64,000 bases of DNA from Massilia phyllostachyos (GCF_021044825.1 NZ_JAJNOC010000001.1:558001-622000); one strand, 5' to 3'. Counted from the stretch's first letter, positions 34,565 through 44,113 are shown. Translations and numbers: made by a program. The notes: a model not told the origin generated them from the letters alone.

Positions 34565-36535
34565 ATGCCGAATTTCTCCCAATTGCAAGTTGCTTTCAAG
34601 AACGCGTTCAAGAGCGTTTACGTCCGTCTGGCGCTCGCAGCGCTGTTCGGCGTGATTGCAGCCGTGACAATCTGGAAGTCGACCGTGAGCCAGGACCCGG
34701 CGCCGGTCGTGCAGTCGCAAAACATTGCCGAGATCACCGAACTGGCCGCCCAGAAGGCGCGCCTCGAATACCTCCTGATCGCCAAGCCGCTGTCGGAGTC
34801 GCCGCGCTACGTCTATAAATTCAAGGACGCCGCCAGCATCCACGTGGTAAAGGTGCCGAGCACCTCGCACCTGTCGCTCGAGCGCGAAGTGCTGCTGAAG
34901 AACGCGATTCCGTATTCGATCGCCAAGGACGACTACCTGGCCAGCCACAAGGCCGTCATGGACGAGGGCGAAAGCTTCCTCGACAAGACCGGCACTTTCT
35001 TCAAGAACTACGGCCTGCAGATCGGCCTGGTGCTGCTGGTGCTCTACCTGCTCAAATTCGGCCTGCCGGGCATGAACACGGCCGGCGCCTCGCTCATCAC
35101 CCCGGACAAGCTCAAGGGCAGCATGGACGACCTGATCGGCATGGAAGACATCAAGCAGGAAGTGCTGCACCTGGAAGACATGATCCGCAACCGCGACGAA
35201 TACCAGTCGCACAACATCGACAAGCCCTTCAACGTGATGCTGACCGGCCCCGCCGGCACCGGCAAGACCAAGCTGGTCGGCTACCTGGCCAAGCGCCTCG
35301 ACATGCCGCTGATCTCGGCCTCGGGCTCGGCCCTGGAATCGGGCTACGTCGGCGGCGGCTCGAAAGCGCTGAACGCGCTGTACAAGAAAGCCTGCGCCAA
35401 GGGCAAGTGCATCATCTTCCTGGACGAAGCGCAAAGCCTGTTCATGCCGCGCGGCCGCAGCGAAAAGAAGTGGGAAGACGACACCGCCAACACCCTGCTG
35501 GGCCTGCTGGACGGCGTGAAGAGCGACAAGGGCCAGGGCGTGATCTGGGTCGTTGCCTCGAACTTCGACGACTCGAACACCGAGATGGACGAAGCGATGC
35601 TGCGCCGCTTCTCGGTCAAGATCAACTTCCGCCTGCCGAACAAGGGCGAGCGCAAGGAACTGCTGCGCAGCTTCCTGGCCCGCAAGAAGGACGGCCTGGT
35701 GGACTGGACCGACACCAACCTGGACCAGGTGGCCGAGATCACCCAGAACCTGAGCCCGGCCCTGCTGGAAACCGTGGTCGAACGCGCCTCGATGCTGTCG
35801 ATCCAGGAAAAGGCGATCATCAACACCAACCTGCTGTTCCGTGCCTACGAACGCGCCACCATCGGCCTGACCGACCGCGCGACGACCGCCGAAAAAACCA
35901 AGCAGCGCGAGCGCATCGCCCTGCACGAACTGGGTCACTTCTTCATGCAGATCGATCCCTGGCTGCGCCAGGGCCTGAGCCTGGCCGAAGTGAAGGAAAA
36001 GTCGCACCTGCTGAAGATCTCGACCGAAGCGGTGTCGAAGATCGGCGCCCTGGGCTACGTGCTGCAGTCGGGCGAAGACATGTCGCTGCGCACCCTGGAA
36101 GAGCTGGAGCGCGATGTCGTCGGCCTGTACGGCGGCGTGGCGGCGGAAGAACTGTTCTACGGCGCCCGCGGCATTTCGGTCGGCAGCCAGAACGACATCG
36201 AGAAGATCACCAAGATGCTGAACCTGATGGTCAGCCGCCTGTCGATGTACTCGCGTTCGAAGCTGGATTATTCGCAGCTGTCGAAGGAAGTCGGCGGCGA
36301 ACACACGCTGCGCCTGGTGGAAGAAAAGGCCGATGAGCTGTACAGCTACACCCTGAACGCGATCCACGACTACAAGCTGGTGATCGAATCGCTGAAGGAC
36401 ACCCTGATGGACGAGTACGTGCTGTCCAAGGATGCGGTGTTCGCCCTGCTGGAAGAGCGCAGCGAGATGATCTACTCGCAGCTGCATGGGCGCCACGCCA
36501 ACCTGAAGCTGTGCGTCGAAGAAGCCGCCGCTTAA
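34565..36535 (+). CDS. Divergent FtsH-like membrane AAA metalloprotease
   Basis: The 656-residue protein has FtsH architecture: a transmembrane helix near 20-38, an extracytoplasmic domain (about 40-148), a second helix near 150-166, an AAA module and an M41 peptidase. Walker A is GPAGTGKT (228-235) and Walker B is IIFLDEAQ (D287, E288). The zinc site is H454-E-L-G-H458 with D544 (SQNDIEKIT) as likely third ligand. It differs from housekeeping FtsH: HELGH instead of HEAGH, DEAQSL instead of DEIDAV, and RRFSVKINFRLP in place of the RPGRFDR arginine-finger region. It looks enzymatically complete but is a paralogue-like branch. It stands alone with a strong terminator at 36568-36598. Confidence 0.88.
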   Translation: MPNFSQLQVAFKNAFKSVYVRLALAALFGVIAAVTIWKSTVSQDPAPVVQSQNIAEITELAAQKARLEYLLIAKPLSESPRYVYKFKDAASIHVVKVPSTSHLSLEREVLLKNAIPYSIAKDDYLASHKAVMDEGESFLDKTGTFFKNYGLQIGLVLLVLYLLKFGLPGMNTAGASLITPDKLKGSMDDLIGMEDIKQEVLHLEDMIRNRDEYQSHNIDKPFNVMLTGPAGTGKTKLVGYLAKRLDMPLISASGSALESGYVGGGSKALNALYKKACAKGKCIIFLDEAQSLFMPRGRSEKKWEDDTANTLLGLLDGVKSDKGQGVIWVVASNFDDSNTEMDEAMLRRFSVKINFRLPNKGERKELLRSFLARKKDGLVDWTDTNLDQVAEITQNLSPALLETVVERASMLSIQEKAIINTNLLFRAYERATIGLTDRATTAEKTKQRERIALHELGHFFMQIDPWLRQGLSLAEVKEKSHLLKISTEAVSKIGALGYVLQSGEDMSLRTLEELERDVVGLYGGVAAEELFYGARGISVGSQNDIEKITKMLNLMVSRLSMYSRSKLDYSQLSKEVGGEHTLRLVEEKADELYSYTLNAIHDYKLVIESLKDTLMDEYVLSKDAVFALLEERSEMIYSQLHGRHANLKLCVEEAAA

Positions 36536-36567
36536 ATACTGACCGTTTTTTCCTTGCTGTTCTTAAC

Positions 36568-36598
36568 CCCGCCGCGCGCAAGCCGGCGGGTTTTTTTT
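36568..36598 (+). terminator. Rho-independent terminator after the FtsH-like gene
   Basis: CCCGCCG (36568-36574) pairs with CGGCGGG (36584-36590), followed by eight T residues (36591-36598). It starts 32 bases after the stop codon and is the clearest intrinsic terminator in the window. Confidence 0.9.
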
Positions 36599-36647
36599 GC
36601 GTGCGCTGCGCTGCGCGGACGTGAAACAAGATTGTTAGCTTGAAGAC

Positions 36648-36781
36648 CGTCGCTCCGGCGAAGGCCGGAGCCCAATATCGTCGCGTCACGTTAGCAGGTG
36701 CACGCAAGCGTTGGTAGGATGCGAAGGAAATTGGGTCCCGGCCTGCGCCGGGAGTCATGGGCGCCAGTGGCGCGCATGACG
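36648..36781. repeat. REP-type palindromes in inverted arrangement (repeat family A)
   Basis: A hairpin unit TCCGGCGAAGGCCGGA with flanking CGTCGC and GCCCAA (36648-36675) is followed by an inverted, slightly diverged partner (36730-36754: ATTGGG, then TCCCGGCCTGCGCCGGGA). Then comes a stem centred on GCGCCAGTGGCGC (36761-36773) with TCATG/CATGA extensions. The same units occur at 3403-3540. The element lies between the FtsH-like gene's terminator and the end of the convergent antiporter gene. Confidence 0.75.
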
Positions 36782-36821
36782 TTGGTAACGGTATGGGTAT
36801 AGAGCAGGTCGCGGGCTTCGG

Positions 36822-38519
36822 TCAGTGCGCCGCGGCGCTTTCCTTCAGCGTCTCCAGCACATGCCGCGACATGCTCGCCGCCAGCTCCTGCTCGCCCACG
36901 AACACCTTGCCGCCCGTCTCCTGGCGCAGCAGCGCCGCCTCGCCTTCGTTGTGGCTGCGCACCACCACCTTCACCGCCGGATTGAGCATGCGCGCGATCT
37001 CCACCATGCGCCGCACGTGGAAGGTGTCCGGCGTCGCGATCACGAGCAAGGCCGCGTGCGTGATGTGCGCCTGGATCAGCACCGCCGGCTCCGCCGCATT
37101 GCCCGCCACCGCGGGAATGCCCTTGGCCCGCAGCTGTTCGACGATCTCGCGGTTCTGTTCCGCCACCACGAAGTGCACGCCGCGCGCCATCAGGTCGTCG
37201 GCCATGCGGCGGCCGACGCGGCCGAAGCCGACCAGCACCACCTGGCCGCTGAGCTTTTCGTGCGCGGTTTCCATCGGCAGCTCGGCCAGCGGGTCGGCCG
37301 GGCGTTCGAGTTTGCGCGCCAGCTCTGGCTTCGATTTCAGCCATTTTTCCAGCGGCGCGCCGAGGCTGAACATCAGCGGGTTGACGGCGATCGAGATGAT
37401 GGCGCCGGCCAGGATCAGGTTCTGGCCCAGCGCCGGCAGCAACTCGAGCTGCATGCCCAGCGCTACCAGGATGAAGGAGAATTCGCCGATCTGCGCCAGC
37501 GAGGCCGAGACCGTGACCGCGGTGTTGATCGGGTAGCGCAGCGCGATCACCAGCACGAAGGCGGCGATCGATTTGCCGACCAGGATGATCGCTACCACCG
37601 CCAGCACCTGCAGCGGATAGTTGATGACCACCATCGGATCGAACAGCATGCCGACCGAGACGAAGAACAGCACCGAGAACGCGTCGCGCAGCGGCAGCGA
37701 CTCTTCGGCCGCGCGGTGGCTCAGTTCCGATTCGCGCAGCACCATGCCCGCGAAGAAGGCGCCCAGCGCGAACGACACCCCGAACAGGTGCGAGGAACCG
37801 TAGGCGATGCCGACCGCCGCCGCGATCACCGACAGGGTGAACAGCTCGCGCGAGCCGGTCTTGGCCACGCGCCACAGGAACCACGGGAACACTTTGCGGC
37901 CGACGATCAGCATGAAGGCGACGAAGGCGCCCACCTGCAGCAGGGTCTTGCCCAGCGACGGCCACAGCTCGGCGCCGGCATCGCCCTTGCCGCCCAGCGG
38001 GCCGGCCAGCGCCGGCAGCATCACCAGCACCAGCACCATCACCAGGTCCTCGACCACCAGCCAGCCGACCGCGATACGGCCGTTCATCGAGTCGAGCACG
38101 CCGCGCGCTTCCAGCGCGCGCAGCAGCACCACGGTGCTCGCGACCGACAGCGCCAGGCCGAACACCAGGCCCGCGCCCAATCCCCAGCCCCACCAATGCG
38201 CCAGCCCCATGCCCATGAGCGTCGCCACCGTGATCTGCAGCAGCGCGCCGGGCAGGGCGATCTTCTTCACGTCGAGCAGGTCGCCGAGCGAGAAGTGCAG
38301 GCCGACGCCGAACATCAGCAGCATCACACCGATTTCCGCCAGTTGGGACGCTAGCTGCACGTCGGCGACGAAGCCCGGTGTGGCGGGGCCGATCAGGACG
38401 CCGGCGGCGAGGTAGCCGACCAGCGCGGGCAGTCGAAGGCGTATGGCGAGCATGCCGAACACGAGGCCGAGGCCCAGTGCGGCGGCGATGGTGGTGATCA
38501 GGCTGAGTTCATGGTGCAT
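36822..38519 (-). CDS. CPA2 cation:proton antiporter with RCK/TrkA-N domain (KefB/YbaL-like)
   Basis: The 565-residue inner-membrane protein has about 12 transmembrane segments in residues 1-385 and a cytosolic NAD-binding regulatory domain after residue 415 (VVLVGFGRVGRRMADDLMAR). The N-terminal GLVFGMLAIRLRLPALVGYL and IGVMLLMFGVGLHFSLGDLL are typical of the Kef/YbaL branch of monovalent cation:proton antiporters, which export K+ or Na+. YbaL (E. coli 558) is the closest in layout. A glutathione-gated Kef function cannot be decided from sequence, and no KefF/KefG partner is adjacent. Confidence 0.92.
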   Translation of the reverse strand: MHHELSLITTIAAALGLGLVFGMLAIRLRLPALVGYLAAGVLIGPATPGFVADVQLASQLAEIGVMLLMFGVGLHFSLGDLLDVKKIALPGALLQITVATLMGMGLAHWWGWGLGAGLVFGLALSVASTVVLLRALEARGVLDSMNGRIAVGWLVVEDLVMVLVLVMLPALAGPLGGKGDAGAELWPSLGKTLLQVGAFVAFMLIVGRKVFPWFLWRVAKTGSRELFTLSVIAAAVGIAYGSSHLFGVSFALGAFFAGMVLRESELSHRAAEESLPLRDAFSVLFFVSVGMLFDPMVVINYPLQVLAVVAIILVGKSIAAFVLVIALRYPINTAVTVSASLAQIGEFSFILVALGMQLELLPALGQNLILAGAIISIAVNPLMFSLGAPLEKWLKSKPELARKLERPADPLAELPMETAHEKLSGQVVLVGFGRVGRRMADDLMARGVHFVVAEQNREIVEQLRAKGIPAVAGNAAEPAVLIQAHITHAALLVIATPDTFHVRRMVEIARMLNPAVKVVVRSHNEGEAALLRQETGGKVFVGEQELAASMSRHVLETLKESAAAH

Positions 38520-38600
38520 CCGTGCGGCCTCCGTGACAGGTTGTTAACGCCACGAGTATAAAGTACCGACGCTCCCTGCCGGGAAAAAGTTAACGCCAAT

Positions 38601-39236
38601 TCACGGCACGGTCGCGAGCGATAACAGCACTTTGTGCACCGATGCGCGCATGGCGGCGAATTGCGCGGGGCGCGCGCGGCGGTCCGGGCGAAACAGCATC
38701 AGGCCCTCGACCTGGGCCACGATCAGCACCGCGCGCTGCATCGCTTCCTCGTCGTCGATGGCCGGGTTCAGCCCGCGGATCAGGCCATATACGGCCTTGC
38801 GCTCGCGCGCCATCATCCTGCCCATCAGGTCGGAAGCGAAGGGGTGGCGCGAGGCCAGCGCCCAGATTTCGAAGAAGATCGCATGCGTGACGGGTTCCGT
38901 GATCTCGTCCAGGAACATGTCGATCGTGCTGAGGAAGCGCTCGACCTGCGGCCGGCCCGCCATCGCCACCGCGATGCGGTCCATCTTGGCCTGGAATTCG
39001 TCCATCGTGGTGAGCAGCAGCGCTTCGAGCAGGCGCTCCTTGCTGCCGTAGTAGTGCTGGACGTTGGACAGGCTCATGCCGGCATCCTGGGCCACGCGCC
39101 GCATCGACAGGCCGGCGTAGCCTTCGGCGGCGAGCAGGGCGCGCGCGGCCTGCAGGATGGCGTGGGCGCGGCCGAGGCCTTTTTCGGTGGTCAGCGAAGG
39201 CTTGTTGCGCAGCGCGCTGTCGTTAAGCGGTGTCAT
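38601..39236 (-). CDS. TetR family transcriptional regulator
   Basis: The 211-residue protein has an N-terminal TetR helix-turn-helix (about 22-68): RAHAILQAARALLAAEGYAG then LSMRRVAQDAGMSLSNVQHY and YGSKERLLEA. The C-terminal ligand domain is unassigned. It is divergent from the thiolase/acyl-CoA dehydrogenase/racemase operon, and a perfect palindrome lies between them at 39278-39293, so it probably represses that operon and itself until an acyl-CoA or related ligand binds. FadR/PsrA-like logic is likely but not proven. Confidence 0.92.
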   Translation of the reverse strand: MTPLNDSALRNKPSLTTEKGLGRAHAILQAARALLAAEGYAGLSMRRVAQDAGMSLSNVQHYYGSKERLLEALLLTTMDEFQAKMDRIAVAMAGRPQVERFLSTIDMFLDEITEPVTHAIFFEIWALASRHPFASDLMGRMMARERKAVYGLIRGLNPAIDDEEAMQRAVLIVAQVEGLMLFRPDRRARPAQFAAMRASVHKVLLSLATVP

Positions 39237-39277
39237 GTTGCGATTATCGCATCGGCATGCAAGAATCGAGCGATAAC

Positions 39278-39293
39278 TAGGTCGCGCGACCTA
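39278..39293. promoter_or_regulatory. Perfect 16-base palindrome, candidate TetR operator
   Basis: TAGGTCGCGCGACCTA is a perfect inverted repeat in the 72-base gap between the TetR gene and the thiolase gene. It ends 15 bases before the thiolase ATG (39309), close to or overlapping the Shine-Dalgarno and transcription start, a position suited to repression. The length fits a TetR dimer. Confidence 0.7.
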
Positions 39294-39308
39294 AAACGAG
39301 GAGACAGC

Positions 39309-40490
39309 ATGAACAAGGTGGTCGTGAGCGGCGTCGGGATGATCCCCTTCGCCAAGCCGGGCGCGAGCCGCCCCTATCACGAGATGGGCGCGCAGGCGGC
39401 GCGCGCGGCGTTGGAGGATGCGGGGATCGCGTGGGACCTGGTCGAGCAGGCCTATGCCGGCTACGTCTACGGCGATTCCACCAGCGGCCAGAAGGCCCTG
39501 TATGCGGTCGGCATGAGCGGCATCCCCATCGTCAACGTCAACAACAACTGCTCGACGGGTTCCACCGCGCTGTTCCTGGGCCGCCAGGCGGTGGCCAGCG
39601 GCGCGGCCGACTGCGTGCTGGTGCTGGGCTTCGAGCAGATGAGCCCCGGCGCCCTCGGTTCAATCTTCACCGACCGCCCCACGCCCTTCGACGCTTTCGA
39701 CGCCGTCACCGACCGCGTGGTCGGCAAGCCCGAGATCCCACTGGCGCTGCGCTACTTCGGCGGCGCGGGCCTGGCGCACATGGAGAAGTACGGCACGCCA
39801 CTGGAGGCCTTCGCGCGCATCCGCGCCAAGGCCAGCCGCCACGCCGTGAACAATCCGCTGGCGCTGTTCCGCAAGGAGGTCACGGCGCAGGACGTGCTGG
39901 ACGCGCCGGAAATCTGGCCCGGCGTGATGACGCGCCTGATGGCCTGTCCGCCGACCTGCGGCGCAGCGGCGGCCCTGTTGGTGTCGGAAGATTTCGCGCA
40001 GCGCCACGGCCTGCGCCGCGACGTCCACATCGCCGCCCAGGCCATGACCACCGACCGCCCGGACACCTTCGAGTCCGGCGACATGATGCGCCTGGTCGGC
40101 TATGACATGAGCCGCGCCGCGGCGAGCAAGGTCTACGAGCAGTCCGGCCTGGGGCCGGAAGACCTCGACGTGGTCGAGCTGCACGACTGCTTCGCGCACA
40201 ACGAGTTGATCACCTACGAAGCGCTGGGCCTGTGCCCGGAAGGCGGCGCCGACAAGTTCATCGTCGAGGGCGACAACACCTATGGCGGCAAGGTGGTCAC
40301 CAACCCGTCCGGCGGCCTGCTGTCGAAAGGTCACCCGCTCGGCGCGACCGGCCTGGCGCAGTGCTACGAGCTGACCCACCAGCTGCGCGGCACGGCCGAC
40401 GCGCGCCAGGTGGCGGACGCACAGGTGGCGCTGCAGCACAACCTGGGCCTGGGCGGCGCCTGCGTCGTCACCATGTACCGGAAAGGGTGA
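39309..40490 (+). CDS. Thiolase / SCP-x-like acetyl-CoA acetyltransferase
   Basis: The 393-residue protein is of the lipid-transfer-protein/thiolase branch: MNKVVVSGVGMIPFAKPGAS at the start, nucleophile C81 in VNNNCSTGSTALFLG, then VVELHDCFAHNELITYEALG and GGLLSKGHPLGATGLAQCYE. This branch (sterol carrier protein x type) cleaves 3-ketoacyl-CoAs of branched or sterol-type chains. GAGGAGA precedes the ATG at 39309, which decides the start over a long upstream frame through the TetR gene. It is four bases from the next gene and shares its transcript. Confidence 0.9.
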   Translation: MNKVVVSGVGMIPFAKPGASRPYHEMGAQAARAALEDAGIAWDLVEQAYAGYVYGDSTSGQKALYAVGMSGIPIVNVNNNCSTGSTALFLGRQAVASGAADCVLVLGFEQMSPGALGSIFTDRPTPFDAFDAVTDRVVGKPEIPLALRYFGGAGLAHMEKYGTPLEAFARIRAKASRHAVNNPLALFRKEVTAQDVLDAPEIWPGVMTRLMACPPTCGAAAALLVSEDFAQRHGLRRDVHIAAQAMTTDRPDTFESGDMMRLVGYDMSRAAASKVYEQSGLGPEDLDVVELHDCFAHNELITYEALGLCPEGGADKFIVEGDNTYGGKVVTNPSGGLLSKGHPLGATGLAQCYELTHQLRGTADARQVADAQVALQHNLGLGGACVVTMYRKG

Positions 40491-40494
40491 CGAC

Positions 40495-41637
40495 ATGGAC
40501 ATGACGTCCCCGTGGATGAACGAAGAGCTGGGCGCCTTCCGCGACGCGGTGCGCCGCTTCGTGGCGGGCGAAGTCACGCCGCGCCAGGAGGCCTGGCGCG
40601 AGCAGCGGCGCGTCGACCGCGAGGTGTGGCGCAAGGCCGGCGAGCTGGGCCTGCTGCTGGCCGACATCCCGGAAGACTACGGCGGCGCCGGCGGCGGCTT
40701 CGCCCACATGGCCGTGGTGTTCGAAGAGCTGTCCTATGCCGGCGATACGGCCTTCGGCATCCACGTGCACGCCATCGTCGCGCACTACCTGCTGAACCAG
40801 GGCACCGAGGAGCAGAAGCGCAAGTACCTGCCACGCTTGGCCAGCGGCGAGATGATCGCGGCGATCGCCATGAGCGAGCCGGGAGCCGGCTCGGACCTGA
40901 AGGGCATCGCTACCCGCGCCGTGCGCGGGGCGGACGGCTACCGCGTGAGCGGCTCCAAGACCTTCATCTCGAACGGCTACCTGGCCGACCTGATCCTGGT
41001 GGTGGCGAAGACCGATCCGCAAGCTGGCGCCAGGGGCGTCTCCCTGCTGCTGCTCGAGACAAAGGAGAATCCGGGCTTTCGTGTCGGCCGCATCCTGGAG
41101 AAGGTCGGGCAGAAGGGCCAGGACACCTGCGAGCTGTTCTTCGACGAGGCCCACGTGCCGCTGGAGAACATACTGGGAGGCGAGGAGGGCAGGGGCTTCG
41201 CCCAGCTCATGACGGAGTTGCCCTATGAGCGCACCATCCTCGGCGTGTGCGGCGTAGCCGCCATCGAACGCGCCCTGCAGCTGACGATCGACCATACGCG
41301 CGCGCGCCGCGCCTTCGGCCAGGCCCTGATCGAGATGCAGAACACCCGCTTCGTGCTGGCCGAGATCAAGACCGAGGCCACGGTTGCCCGCATCTTCATC
41401 GACCGCTGCATCGAAGACATGCTGGCGGGCCGCATGGACACCGTGCGCGCCTCGATGGCCAAGTACTGGATCTCGGACCTGCAGTGCAAGGTCGTCGACC
41501 AGTGCCTGCAGCTCTTCGGCGGCTACGGCTACATGCTGGAATACCCGATCGCCCAGATGTACGTGGACGCGCGGGTGCAGCGCATCTACGGCGGCGCCAA
41601 CGAGATCATGAAAGAGATCATCGCGCGCTCACTGTGA
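40495..41637 (+). CDS. Acyl-CoA dehydrogenase, long-chain type
   Basis: The 380-residue flavoenzyme introduces the alpha-beta double bond into an acyl-CoA. The FAD/acyl signatures are [40 protein letters not shown] and [20 protein letters not shown]. The C-terminal catalytic Glu of medium-chain enzymes is replaced by Gly ([18 protein letters not shown]), while E245 in [12 protein letters not shown] takes the position of the base in long-chain (LCAD-type) enzymes. It lies between the thiolase and the racemase, four and about twenty bases apart respectively. Confidence 0.92.
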   Translation: MDMTSPWMNEELGAFRDAVRRFVAGEVTPRQEAWREQRRVDREVWRKAGELGLLLADIPEDYGGAGGGFAHMAVVFEELSYAGDTAFGIHVHAIVAHYLLNQGTEEQKRKYLPRLASGEMIAAIAMSEPGAGSDLKGIATRAVRGADGYRVSGSKTFISNGYLADLILVVAKTDPQAGARGVSLLLLETKENPGFRVGRILEKVGQKGQDTCELFFDEAHVPLENILGGEEGRGFAQLMTELPYERTILGVCGVAAIERALQLTIDHTRARRAFGQALIEMQNTRFVLAEIKTEATVARIFIDRCIEDMLAGRMDTVRASMAKYWISDLQCKVVDQCLQLFGGYGYMLEYPIAQMYVDARVQRIYGGANEIMKEIIARSL

Positions 41638-41657
41638 ACCCCGGGAAGGAGATGACG

Positions 41658-42809
41658 ATGGCAGGACCTTTGGCAGGCGTGCGGGTGGTCGAGATGGTCG
41701 GCATCGGTCCCTGCCCCTTTGCCGCCATGATGCTGGCCGACATGGGCGCGGAAGTGATCCGCATCGACCGCAAGGCGGCGCCCGGCGAGGACAATCCCTA
41801 CCCGATGCTGGGCACGCGTCACGACGTGATGGCGCGCGGACGGCGCTCGCTCGCCCTCGACCTCAAGCAGCCGGCCGGGCGCCTGGCCGCGCTGCGCCTG
41901 GTCGAGCGCGCCGACGCGCTGCTCGAAGGCTTCCGTCCCGGCGTCATGGAGCGCCTCGGCCTGGGTCCCGACGTCTGCCTGGAGCGCAACCAGAAACTGG
42001 TCTACGGCCGCGTCACCGGCTGGGGCCAGGACGGGCCGCTGGCGCAGGCGGCGGGGCACGACATCAACTACGTGGCGCTGTCCGGCATGCTGCACGCGAT
42101 GGGGCGCACGGGCGAGGCGCCGGCTCCGCCCCTGAACCTGGTGGGCGACTTCGGTGGCGGCGGCATGATGCTGGCCTTCGGCGTGGTGTGCGCGGTGCTG
42201 GCGGCGCGCAGTTCCGGCCAGGGCCAGGTGGTGGACGCCGCCATGACGGACGGCGCGGCGCTGCTCGGCGCCATGATGTACGGCCTGCGCGGTTTCGGCG
42301 CCTGGAGCGACGAGCGCGAAGCCAACCTGCTCGACGGCGGCGCGCCCTTCTACGACAGCTATGCCTGCAGCGACGGTAAATTCATTGCGCTCGGCGCGAT
42401 CGAGCCGCAGTTCTTCGCCAAATTGCTGGCGCTGACCGGGACGGAAGTCGACGAATTCGCCCAGCGCTGGGACAAGGCGCAGTGGCCGCGGCAGAAAGAG
42501 CGCCTCGCCGCGCTGTTCGCGAGCCGGACGCGCGAGGAATGGTGCCGCCTGCTGGAAGGGACCGATGTCTGCTTCGCCCCGGTGCTGGACATGGCCGAAG
42601 CGCCGCAGCACGCGCACAACGCGGCGCGCCGTACTTTTGTGGAGATCGACGGCGTGGTCCAGCCGGCGCCGGCGCCGCGCTTTTCGCGCACCGTCCCGCC
42701 AGAGCCCGCGCCGCCATCCAGCCCGGGCCAGGACAGCGACGCCATCCTGCGCGACTGGGGCTTTACGGCAGAGTCAATCGAAGCGCTGAGTGCCAGCGAA
42801 GTCATATAG
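41658..42809 (+). CDS. Alpha-methylacyl-CoA racemase (CaiB/BaiF family)
   Basis: The 383-residue family III CoA-transferase fold protein matches the racemase subgroup (Mcr/AMACR). Catalytic His and Asp are visible as H134 in [17 protein letters not shown] and D164 in [22 protein letters not shown] interconverts (2R)- and (2S)-2-methylacyl-CoAs so that branched chains can enter beta-oxidation. AAGGAG directly abuts an ATG at 41652 and is six bases from the ATG at 41658, so 41658 ([20 protein letters not shown]) was chosen. With the SCP-x-like thiolase and dehydrogenase it suggests catabolism of methyl-branched or isoprenoid acids. Confidence 0.9.
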   Translation: MAGPLAGVRVVEMVGIGPCPFAAMMLADMGAEVIRIDRKAAPGEDNPYPMLGTRHDVMARGRRSLALDLKQPAGRLAALRLVERADALLEGFRPGVMERLGLGPDVCLERNQKLVYGRVTGWGQDGPLAQAAGHDINYVALSGMLHAMGRTGEAPAPPLNLVGDFGGGGMMLAFGVVCAVLAARSSGQGQVVDAAMTDGAALLGAMMYGLRGFGAWSDEREANLLDGGAPFYDSYACSDGKFIALGAIEPQFFAKLLALTGTEVDEFAQRWDKAQWPRQKERLAALFASRTREEWCRLLEGTDVCFAPVLDMAEAPQHAHNAARRTFVEIDGVVQPAPAPRFSRTVPPEPAPPSSPGQDSDAILRDWGFTAESIEALSASEVI

Positions 42810-42844
42810 GATGGTGGTGGACGGATCCCCACACAACCATCCCG

Positions 42845-44113
42845 ATGACCAAGGAAGTCGAACTCCGACAATCCAAGCAGCTCGCCCTCTCATTCTTCGT
42901 GGGCGCAGCAGCGCTGTTCGTGCTCACCCTGTTCCTGCCCCAGAACTGGTGGACCGGCCTGCTGCGCGCCTTTTCCGAAGCCGCCATGGTCGGCGCCCTG
43001 GCCGACTGGTTCGCCGTTGTGGCCCTGTTCAAGCGCGTGCCGATCCCGATCGTGGTGCGCCACACCGAGATCATCCCGAAGAACAAGGAGCGCATCGCCG
43101 ACAACCTGGCCCTCTTCGTACGCGAAAAATTCCTCGACACCGACTCCATCGTGGGCCTGATCCGGCGCCACGACCCGGTGCAGAAAGTGGCCGAGTGGCT
43201 GGTCAAGCCGGCCAACACCGAGCTGCTCGGCCAGCACCTGGTGCGGGTCGGCGTGTGGATGCTCGACTTCATCGAGGACAGCGCGGTGCAGGGTTTCATC
43301 CGCCGCGCGGTGCACGCGATGGTCGGCAGCGTCGACCTGTCGAAATCCGCCGGCACCATCCTCGAAAGCCTGACCCGCGACGGCCGCCACCAGGAGCTGC
43401 TCAACGAAGGCATCACCCAGCTGGCGCGCCTGCTCGACAACGCCGACACCCAGGACACCATCGGCCAGGGCATCGTCGACTGGCTCAAGGAAGACTATGC
43501 CTTCATCGAAAAGATGCTGCCCTCGGAACTCATCGGCCGCAAGGGCGCCGACCTCGCGGTGCGGCTGGCGTCCGGCATCCTGAACAAGGTGGCGGCCGAC
43601 CCCCACCACCCGCTGCGTGCGCGCTTCGATACCTTCACGGCCGAGTTCATCGAACGTTTGAAGCGCGATCCCGCATTCGCGCAGAAGGCCGACGAAATCA
43701 AGAGCTACCTGCTGGGCGACGAGACCCTGAACGGCTACCTCGGCGCGCTGTGGGGCGAACTGAAAGGCTGGCTCAAACAGGACCTGCAAAGCGAGGATTC
43801 CAGCCTGCGCCAGCGCCTGGTCGCCACCGGCTCCTGGGTCGGCAAGGTGCTGGCCGAAGACCCGCAGCTGCGCGCGTCGCTCAGCGAGAACCTGGAATCG
43901 GCCGCGCGCGGCGTGGCGCCCGAATTCGCGGGCTTCCTGACCCGCCACATCGCCGACACCGTGAAGCAGTGGGACGACCGCGAGATGTCCGAGCAAATCG
44001 AACTCAACATCGGCAAGGACTTGCAGTACATTCGCATCAACGGCACCATCGTCGGCGGCCTGATCGGGGTCACCCTGTACCTGCTGTCGCAGGCGCCCGC
44101 ATTGTTCGGATAA
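42845..44113 (+). CDS. DUF445 family membrane protein
   Basis: The 422-residue protein of unknown function has an N-terminal hydrophobic segment (about 12-35: LALSFFVGAAALFVLTLF), the DUF445 signature EAAMVGALADWFAVVALFKR then VPIPIVVRHTEIIPKNKER, a long helical soluble region, and a C-terminal transmembrane helix (RINGTIVGGLIGVTLYLLSQ). Both ends are thus in the inner membrane. The ATG at 42845 lies 35 bases after the racemase stop; longer in-frame starts would run through that gene. Link to the fatty-acid operon is unclear. Confidence 0.9.
   Translation: MTKEVELRQSKQLALSFFVGAAALFVLTLFLPQNWWTGLLRAFSEAAMVGALADWFAVVALFKRVPIPIVVRHTEIIPKNKERIADNLALFVREKFLDTDSIVGLIRRHDPVQKVAEWLVKPANTELLGQHLVRVGVWMLDFIEDSAVQGFIRRAVHAMVGSVDLSKSAGTILESLTRDGRHQELLNEGITQLARLLDNADTQDTIGQGIVDWLKEDYAFIEKMLPSELIGRKGADLAVRLASGILNKVAADPHHPLRARFDTFTAEFIERLKRDPAFAQKADEIKSYLLGDETLNGYLGALWGELKGWLKQDLQSEDSSLRQRLVATGSWVGKVLAEDPQLRASLSENLESAARGVAPEFAGFLTRHIADTVKQWDDREMSEQIELNIGKDLQYIRINGTIVGGLIGVTLYLLSQAPALFG

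Noticed and set aside
34559-36496. A 645-residue open frame antisense to the FtsH-like gene
   Set aside because: It mirrors the real gene in a high-GC genome. Its translation is rich in His, Gln, Val and Arg with no family motifs or Shine-Dalgarno sequence.
36825-38354. A 509-residue open frame antisense to the Kef/YbaL antiporter
   Set aside because: His/Gln/Arg-rich shadow of a hydrophobic protein, a classic artefact.
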